A DNA stretch of 5,190 bases from Chromatiales bacterium. Its GTDB lineage: Bacteria; Pseudomonadota; Gammaproteobacteria; CAMYNG01. Numbering within the stretch: the stretch's first letter is position 1; each line of letters opens with the position of its first letter. The position numbers were made by a program, and so were the translations under genes. Of the stretch, positions 1 through 5,190 are shown one piece after another. The notes under the pieces were generated by a model. The model did not search any database. It was not told the origin of the DNA and worked only from the letters and a program-made list of their open reading frames with translations. Where the stretch lies: assembly GCA_026990045.1 (NCBI GenBank), contig JALSIK010000072.1:1-5190 (forward strand). The letters are read 5' to 3'.

Positions 1-2
1 TG

Positions 3-77
3 GGCGGCGAAGAAGAATTCGTTTCCTATGCGCTCTCCGCGCCCCCGCGCCACCGGGTTGAAGTCGCGGGGGTGTGA
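3..77 (+). CDS. possible C-terminal end of a convergent plus-strand gene, unidentified
   Basis: Plus frame 3 is open from the window edge to a TGA at 75-77 and reads GGEEEFVSYALSAPPRHRVE, then VAGV. If real, it would be the end of a gene convergent with kdsB, with the hairpins between them. Against it, the third-codon-position GC content is lower (17 of 24) than in the flanking genes. The opposite strand in the same codon register is also open, from the kdsB stop to the edge, and has a better GC pattern (20 of 24 third positions), though no ATG or clear ribosome site. I do not recognise either peptide. With 25 codons the strand cannot be settled. Confidence 0.2.
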   Translation, partial: GGEEEFVSYALSAPPRHRVEVAGV

Positions 78-110
78 CGGCGCGGCCGTCGCACCGCGCC
101 ACCCGGTGCG
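42..110. repeat. three further tandem hairpins beyond kdsB
   Basis: Three more inverted repeats lie almost end to end. CGCACCG (90-96) pairs with CGGTGCG (104-110), loop 7. GACGGC (76-81) pairs with GCCGTC (85-90), loop 3. CCCCCGCG (42-49) pairs with CGCGGGGG (65-72), loop 15. An alternative stem, GCGTTCG (108-114) with CGAACGC (119-125), would compete with the hairpin at the kdsB stop and share bases with its neighbour. None is followed by a T-run. The stems are perfect, but in sequence this GC-rich some are expected by chance. They may mark a transcription boundary. Confidence 0.4.
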
Positions 111-135
111 TTCGCAGGCGAACGCCGCCTACGAA
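111..135 (-). terminator. hairpin across the kdsB stop codon, possible end-of-operon structure
   Basis: On the minus strand TTCGTAGGCG (135-126) pairs with CGCCTGCGAA (120-111) around a 5-nt loop, GCGTT. All ten pairs form in minus-strand RNA, including one U-G wobble; in plus-strand RNA the same position is a C-A mismatch, so the fold favours the kdsB transcript. The TAG stop is part of the stem. No T-run follows, so it is not a classical intrinsic terminator. It could protect the 3' end or act with the neighbouring hairpins. Confidence 0.4.
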
Positions 136-905
136 GGCCGATGTGCCGTACCCAGGAGCGCCCGCACCCGCTCCAGGTCGGCCTCGGTGTCCACCCCCGG
201 CGGCGGGACCTCATCCGCCAGGCCCACGGCGATGGCGTGGCCGTGCCACAGCACCCGCAGCTGCTCCAGGGCCTCGGCCTCCTCCAGCGGCGACGGCGAA
301 AGCTCCGCGTAGCGGGCCAGGAAGCCGGCGCGGTAGGCATAGAGGCCGATGTGGCGCAGGCACTCCGCCGCCCCCGGCGGCAGGACCCGGGTGCCGCCGG
401 CGAAGGCGTCGCGGTGCCACGGCACCGGCGCGCGGCTGAAATACAGGGCCCGGCCGGCGGCGTCGCGCACCACCTTGACCACGTGGGGGTCGAACAGCTC
501 GGCGCCGTCCGTCACCGGCGTGGCCAGGGTGGCCACCGCGGCATCCGGGTCGGCCGCCAGCAGCGCCGCCACCTGGCGCAGGCAGCCCGGCGGCATGAGC
601 GGCTCGTCACCCTGGAGATTGACCACCACGGCCTCCTCCGGCCAGCCCAGCAGGCGCACGGCCTCGCCGATGCGCTCGGTGCCGTTGCGGTGGTGGGTGC
701 CGGTCATGCACACCTCGGCGCCGAATCCGCGCGCGGCGTCGGCGATGCGCTCGTCGTCGGTGGCGACCACCACCTGGCCGGCACCGGCCTCGCAGGCGCG
801 GCGGAAGACGTGCTCGATGAGGGGACGGCCGCCCACGTCGGCCAGGGGCTTGCCCGGCAGCCGCACCGCGGCGTGGCGTGCCGGGATCACGATGCGGAAG
901 CTCAC
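129..905 (-). CDS. kdsB: 3-deoxy-manno-octulosonate cytidylyltransferase (CMP-Kdo synthetase)
   Basis: This 258-residue cytosolic enzyme couples CTP and Kdo to CMP-Kdo, the donor used to add Kdo to lipid IVA. Family motifs are in place: FRIVIPAR (3-10) and RLPGKPL (15-21) form the nucleotide-binding loop; ATDDERI (48-54) and NGTER (74-78) follow; QGDEP (98-102) contains the metal-binding D100. FSRAPVPW (156-163), HIGLYAYR (185-192), LEQLR (213-217) and GVDTEADLERVR (237-248), with the second metal-site D239, complete the set. The residue before GTER is usually serine in the SGTER form; here it is asparagine N74. The start is GTG at 905, in a GTGA overlap with the preceding gene, with a good AGAGG site. 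The TAG stop (131-129) lies within a hairpin. It is the last gene of the operon in view; unlike in Pseudomonas, no phosphatase gene or murB follows within the visible 128 bp. Confidence 0.96.
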   Translation of the reverse strand: MSFRIVIPARHAAVRLPGKPLADVGGRPLIEHVFRRACEAGAGQVVVATDDERIADAARGFGAEVCMTGTHHRNGTERIGEAVRLLGWPEEAVVVNLQGDEPLMPPGCLRQVAALLAADPDAAVATLATPVTDGAELFDPHVVKVVRDAAGRALYFSRAPVPWHRDAFAGGTRVLPPGAAECLRHIGLYAYRAGFLARYAELSPSPLEEAEALEQLRVLWHGHAIAVGLADEVPPPGVDTEADLERVRALLGTAHRPS

Positions 906-1084
906 TTGACCTCTTCGTCTGGAGCCAGGCGGCGGGCCTCTTCCTCCAGCATCACCGGGATGTCGTCGCGGATGGGATAGGCCAGGCGGTCCGCCTTGCA
1001 GATGAGCTCCGCCGGTTCACGGCGGTACACCAGGGGCCCCTTGCAGACCGGGCAGGCCAGGATGTCCAGCAGCTTTTTATCCAT
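902..1084 (-). CDS. ycaR: YcaR/Trm112-like small zinc-binding protein (UPF0434)
   Basis: This 60-residue protein begins MDKKLLDILACPVCKGPL and carries a CPVC knuckle (C11, C14) plus a third cysteine C29 in LICKADRLAYPIRDDIPVML. The end is acidic (EEEARRLAPDEE). The spacing and sequence strongly resemble E. coli YcaR, which also has three cysteines and no obvious fourth. Trm112 proteins in eukaryotes and archaea bind and activate methyltransferases; the role of the bacterial YcaR type is not settled. It starts with ATG at 1084, 8 nt inside the 3' end of lpxK, and its TGA stop overlaps the kdsB GTG start by 4 nt. It is thus fixed between two LPS genes, as in E. coli and Pseudomonas, which suggests a function tied to Kdo/lipid A synthesis or simple conserved linkage. 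Family assignment is firm; biochemical function is not. Confidence 0.92.
   Translation of the reverse strand: MDKKLLDILACPVCKGPLVYRREPAELICKADRLAYPIRDDIPVMLEEEARRLAPDEEVK
910..914 (-). promoter_or_regulatory. kdsB ribosome-binding site
   Basis: The minus strand reads AGAGG followed by TCAA and the GTG at 905-903. The site lies in the last codons of the YcaR-like gene and supports GTG as the kdsB start, giving the N-terminus MSFRIVIPAR typical of the family. Confidence 0.55.
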
Positions 1085-2062
1085 GCCGTTTCTCGAGCAG
1101 GTTGAGCAGGTTGATGCCGAAGTGGTCCGGCAGCCGGGCCTCCACCGGCAGGTACCACATGTGGTCCCGGGCGTAACGGGTGCATTTTACGGCATCCTTC
1201 TCCGTCATCACCACGGGCAGGTCGTCGCCGAAGGCCAGGTCGGCACCGATGTAGGCATGGTGGTCGGGAAAGGAATGGGGCTCCACCTCCAGGCCCGCCT
1301 CGCGCAGGCGGTCGAAGAACCCTGCCGGGTCGCCCAGCCCGGCCACCGCGTGGACCCGCCGCCCGCGCAGCTCCGCCAGGGGCCGGGTGCGGTTTTCGTC
1401 GCGCAGGTTGACCAGGGTGTCCCCTTCGTAGTGCATGGGGTACTCGTCGGCCCCCATCCCCTGCCCGCCCTTGACCACCACGAAGTCCACCCGTCCCAGG
1501 CGCGAGGCCGGTTCGCGCAGCGGCCCCGCCGGCAGGCAGTGGCCGTTGCCCAGGCGGCGGCGGCCGTCCACGGTGGCGATCTCCACGGTGCGGCCCAGGC
1601 GGTAGTGCTGCAGGCCGTCGTCGCTGATGATGATGTCGCAGTCGCTGTGTGCCAGCAGGGCCTCCACCGCCGCCACCCGGTCCGGACCCACCGCCATGGG
1701 GCAGCCGCTGTGGCGGGCGATGACCAGGGCCTCGTCGCCCACCATCACCGGGTCGGCATCGGCCCGCACCTGCTGCGGCCAGCGCCGGGCGCGCCCGCCG
1801 TAGCCGCGGCTCACCACGCCCGGGCGGAAGCCCGAGCGGCGCAGGAAGCGCGCCAGCCAGATGACCAGCGGCGTCTTGCCGGTGCCGCCCACGGTGAGAT
1901 TGCCCACCACGATGACCGGCACCGGGGCGCGGAAGGCGCGGCGCAGTCCGCTGCGCCAGGCCAGCCGGCGGGCCACGGCGGCGGTGCAGTACAGCGCCGA
2001 CAGGGGCAGCAGGACGCGGCACCAGCCGCTGCCGCCGTACCAGGCGCGCTCCAGCCAGTCTC

Positions 2063-2066
<4 letters not shown>
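1077..2066 (-). CDS. lpxK: tetraacyldisaccharide 4'-kinase LpxK
   Basis: This 329-residue kinase phosphorylates the 4' position of the tetraacyldisaccharide-1-phosphate to make lipid IVA, at the cytoplasmic face of the inner membrane. Visible features in order: an N-terminal region with a hydrophobic, membrane-associating stretch (about 16-31), the P-loop VGNLTVGGTGKTP (about 54-66, K64), SRGYGG (86-91), the GDE motif (110-112), and SDDGLQH (148-154), the characteristic LpxK acidic/histidine motif. FPDHH (266-270) and MTEKDAVKC (287-295) complete the C-terminal part. All expected LpxK motifs are intact and length is normal. The GTG start at 2066 overlaps the msbA stop by 4 nt and has a good GGAGGG site. 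The gene ends in TAA at 1079-1077, inside the start of the next gene (8-nt overlap). Coupling to msbA links lipid A synthesis and export. Confidence 0.96.
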
Positions 2067-3844
<1,778 letters not shown>

Positions 3845-3848
3845 GGGC

Positions 3849-4271
3849 TCAGCGCGAGTCCCCGGCCTGCCGTGTCACCAGGTTGATGCGGGTCAGGCCC
3901 ACCTGGCGGGCCGCGTCCATGGCCTTGATCACGGCCTCGTGGGGCGTGCGGCGGTCGGCGCTGATCATGAGCTGGGGCGTCTGGCCGCCGCTGAGCAGCC
4001 CGCGCAGCACGCGCTTGAGGCCGGCCACGCTGCCGTCGGCCACGCGCTTCTGGTTGATGAAATAGCGCCCCTGCCCGTCGATGCCGATCTCGATGACCTG
4101 CTTTTCCACCTTCAGCTTCTCGCCGCTGGCCTCGGGCAGGTCGATGGCGATCTGGGTCTCGCGGTTGAAGGTGGTGGAGACCATGAAGAAGATGAGCAGC
4201 AGGAAGACGACGTCGATGAGCGGGGTCAGGTTGACCTGCGGCTCCTCGTCGCGGCGCGGGCGCAGCATCAT
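3849..4271 (-). CDS. exbD: ExbD/TolR family biopolymer transport protein
   Basis: This 140-residue partner of ExbB has a short cytoplasmic N-terminus rich in charge (RPRRDEEPQ), then the family signature VNLTPLIDVVFLLLIFFM. That signature is a single transmembrane helix at about 17-33 carrying the conserved aspartate D20, the proton-binding residue of ExbD/TolR. The remaining ~105 residues form the periplasmic domain (e.g. LPEASG, ISADRRTPHEAVIKAMD, GLTRINLVT). Two adjacent ATG codons (4271-4269 and 4268-4266) are possible starts. The first makes an ATGA overlap with the exbB TGA stop and the second a 1-nt overlap; either gives translational coupling, and they differ by one residue. The frame stays open upstream through exbB but that is shadow sequence: the ExbD signature begins right after these ATGs. 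The TGA stop lies 4 nt before the msbA ATG. Length and motifs are normal for the family. Confidence 0.94.
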   Translation of the reverse strand: MMLRPRRDEEPQVNLTPLIDVVFLLLIFFMVSTTFNRETQIAIDLPEASGEKLKVEKQVIEIGIDGQGRYFINQKRVADGSVAGLKRVLRGLLSGGQTPQLMISADRRTPHEAVIKAMDAARQVGLTRINLVTRQAGDSR

Positions 4272-4903
4272 GCCGCGGCACCCGTGCGGCTTTCCTGCTC
4301 GCGGTCGCCGTGCATCACGTCCACGATCTTCATCGCCTCCTGCTCCATGTGCACCACCAGCTCGTCCACCCGGCCGCGGAAGTAGCGGTAGAACATGAGG
4401 CTGGGGATGGCCACCACCAGCCCCGCGGCGGTGGTGATGAGGGCCTCGGAGATGCCGCCCGCCAGGGCCGAGGGATTGCCCACGCCCTGGGTGGTGATGG
4501 CGGCGAAGACCTTGATCATGCCGATGACGGTGCCCAGCAGGCCCAGCAGCGGGGTGATGGCGGCGATGGTGCCCAGGGTGTTGAGGTAGCGCTCCAGCTC
4601 CAGCACCACCTGGCGGCCGGTGTCCTCGATGGTCTCCTTCATGATCTCGCGCGGATGGCTGCGGTTGATGAGCCCGGCGGCCAGGATGCGGCCCAGGGGC
4701 GAGCTCTTGCGCAGGGCCTCGATGTGCTGGGCGTCGAGCTGGCCGGACTTGTACCACTGCCAGATCTGCGCCACCAGGTGGCGCGGCGCGATGCGTTCCT
4801 TCTGCAGGGTCCAGAACCGCTCGCCGATGATGGCCAGCGCGATCACCGAGCACAGCAGGATCGGGACCATGAGCCAGCCCCCGGCTTGGATCATCTCGAA
4901 CAC
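4268..4903 (-). CDS. exbB: MotA/TolQ/ExbB proton channel family protein
   Basis: This 211-residue inner-membrane protein has the ExbB/TolQ layout. A short N-terminus (FEMIQAGGW) leads into transmembrane helix 1 at about residues 9-28, followed by a cytoplasmic segment to about 110. Helix 2 is at about 113-135 (ITPLLGLLGTVIGMIKVF) and helix 3 at about 155-173 (ITTAAGLVVAIPSLMFY). The threonines in helix 2 (T125) and helix 3 (T158) match the positions that line the proton path in this family. A charged C-terminal tail follows. ExbB pentamers surround an ExbD dimer and use proton-motive force to drive a periplasmic partner, classically TonB for outer-membrane transport. The start is GTG at 4903, chosen by ribosome-site spacing. 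Its TGA stop overlaps the exbD start. No tonB or tolA is visible, so ExbB versus TolQ naming and the actual partner are open. In Pseudomonas a homologous pair sits at this place next to lpxK. Confidence 0.93.
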   Translation of the reverse strand: MFEMIQAGGWLMVPILLCSVIALAIIGERFWTLQKERIAPRHLVAQIWQWYKSGQLDAQHIEALRKSSPLGRILAAGLINRSHPREIMKETIEDTGRQVVLELERYLNTLGTIAAITPLLGLLGTVIGMIKVFAAITTQGVGNPSALAGGISEALITTAAGLVVAIPSLMFYRYFRGRVDELVVHMEQEAMKIVDVMHGDREQESRTGAAA

Positions 4904-4912
4904 GGCAGCGGG

Positions 4913-4919
4913 TCCCCCC
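4913..4919 (-). promoter_or_regulatory. ribosome-binding site deciding the exbB GTG start
   Basis: The minus strand reads GGGGGGA at 4919-4913, ending 9 nt before the GTG at 4903-4901. The in-frame ATG three codons later (4894-4892) would lie 18 nt away, too far for this site. The GTG is therefore preferred. Confidence 0.5.
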
Positions 4920-4931
4920 GTTTCAGCAGGA

Positions 4932-4960
4932 ATGATACAAGTTATTGAAAGGGGGTAACT
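4932..4960 (-). promoter_or_regulatory. candidate sigma70-type promoter for the exbB-kdsB operon
   Basis: The only marked AT-rich island of the window lies at about 4928-4966, between comEC and exbB. On the minus strand it contains TATCAT (4937-4932), one mismatch from the TATAAT -10 consensus. The expected -35 zone, 16-18 nt upstream, holds GTTACC/AGTTAC (about 4960-4954), which matches TTGACA poorly. A start of transcription would fall near 4925, giving a leader of roughly 20 nt before the exbB GTG. Position and base composition support a promoter; the weak -35 means it may need an activator or another sigma factor. No convincing operator repeat is visible. Confidence 0.4.
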
Positions 4961-4968
4961 TTAACAGA

Positions 4969-4991
4969 TGCCCCCCGGGCCCGGAAGGGCA
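4969..4991 (-). terminator. possible weak hairpin after comEC
   Basis: Downstream of the comEC stop, TGCCC (4991-4987 on the minus strand) can pair with GGGCA (4973-4969). An inner alternative, GCCC-TTCC-GGGC, starts at 4990. The interior also contains the perfect 10-bp palindrome CCGGGCCCGG at 4975-4984. The sequence after the hairpin is TCTGTTAAAGTT, which is only slightly T-rich, so this is not a textbook intrinsic terminator. It may attenuate comEC transcription or mean nothing in such GC-rich sequence. Confidence 0.25.
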
Positions 4992-4995
4992 CCGG

Positions 4996-5190
4996 TCAGG
5001 GCCCGTGCCAGAACCGGCGCGCCGCCTCGCGCCAGCGCACCAGGCGCAGCGGGCCGGCGGCGGGCGCGTCCACCAGCACCGCCCCGTCGCGCCCGGTCTG
5101 CGCCAGGACCGCGCCCGCCGCGCGGTAGCGCGCCGTCACCTCGGGAGCGGGAAAGCGGAACCGGTTGCGCCAGCCGGCGGGGAACACCAC
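4996..5190 (-). CDS. comEC: ComEC/Rec2 family DNA internalization protein, C-terminal fragment
   Basis: This is the last 64 codons of a gene whose 5' part lies beyond the right edge; it ends with TGA at 4998-4996. The first visible codon is GTG, but this is simply the window edge and not a start. The fragment has the pattern of the end of the ComEC metallo-beta-lactamase-like domain: a short hydrophobic strand (VVFPAGW), then RNRFRFP, then a helix (PEVTARYRAAGAVL) and a GRDGAVLVD strand. ComEC forms the inner-membrane channel for single-stranded DNA uptake in competent cells. Family members usually read N-R-F-G-H-P here; this one reads N-R-F-R-F-P, so the usual histidine is absent. In Pseudomonas comEC lies next to exbB, exbD and lpxK, which supports the call. 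The membrane part of the protein cannot be seen, so whether the gene is intact is unknown. Confidence 0.75.
   Translation of the reverse strand: MVFPAGWRNRFRFPAPEVTARYRAAGAVLAQTGRDGAVLVDAPAAGPLRLVRWREAARRFWHGP

Noticed and set aside
26..340. A 104-codon minus-strand open frame overlapping the kdsB 3' end
   Set aside because: Highly Arg/Trp/Pro-rich composition typical of an off-frame reading, and most of it lies inside kdsB.
141..980. A 279-codon plus-strand open frame opposite kdsB
   Set aside because: Antisense shadow of a complete CMP-Kdo synthetase with intact catalytic motifs on the minus strand.
3849..4853. A 334-codon minus-strand reading that extends ExbD upstream through exbB
   Set aside because: The upstream part is an Arg/Pro/His/Gly-rich out-of-frame reading of exbB. 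The ExbD signature starts just after the paired ATG codons at 4271-4266, giving a normal 140-residue protein.

Overview
The window is a GC-rich (about two-thirds G+C) stretch of a Gram-negative chromosome. Every confidently assigned gene is on the minus strand, so the operon reads from the right edge (5190) to the left edge (1). Lipid A and Kdo genes place it in an LPS-making proteobacterium. The order comEC, exbB, exbD, msbA, lpxK, trm112-like (ycaR), kdsB resembles the Pseudomonas and wider gammaproteobacterial arrangement. A high-GC gammaproteobacterium is my best inference; genus cannot be read from this sequence.

Layout in transcription order. At 5190-4996 is the C-terminal tail of a ComEC/Rec2 DNA-uptake channel protein, cut by the window edge. 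A 92-bp gap (4995-4904) follows. It contains the only clearly AT-rich island in the window, with a plausible promoter, and a G-rich ribosome-binding site before exbB. Then come exbB (4903-4268) and exbD (4271-3849), a proton-channel pair of the ExbBD/TolQR/MotAB type. Next is msbA (3844-2063), the lipid A-core flippase, and lpxK (2066-1077), the lipid A 4'-kinase. They are followed by a 60-residue YcaR/Trm112-type zinc-binding protein (1084-902) and kdsB (905-129), CMP-Kdo synthetase. From exbB to kdsB the junctions are overlaps of 4, 4, 8 and 4 nt, or a 4-nt gap (exbD/msbA). Five genes use ATGA/GTGA or similarly tight junctions, so this looks like one translationally coupled operon. The left 128 bp carry a run of four hairpins and no identifiable gene, although short open frames run off the edge on both strands.

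Working together: KdsB activates Kdo for transfer to lipid IVA, LpxK makes lipid IVA by 4'-phosphorylation, and MsbA flips the finished lipid A-core across the inner membrane. ExbB/ExbD would convert proton-motive force into work on the periplasmic side, but no tonB or tolA partner is present here. The YcaR-like protein has no settled role in this pathway.

I found no clear previously undescribed system. The points most worth a second look are the TonB-less proton channel at the head of an LPS operon, the tandem hairpins after kdsB, and the small zinc-binding protein locked between lpxK and kdsB.
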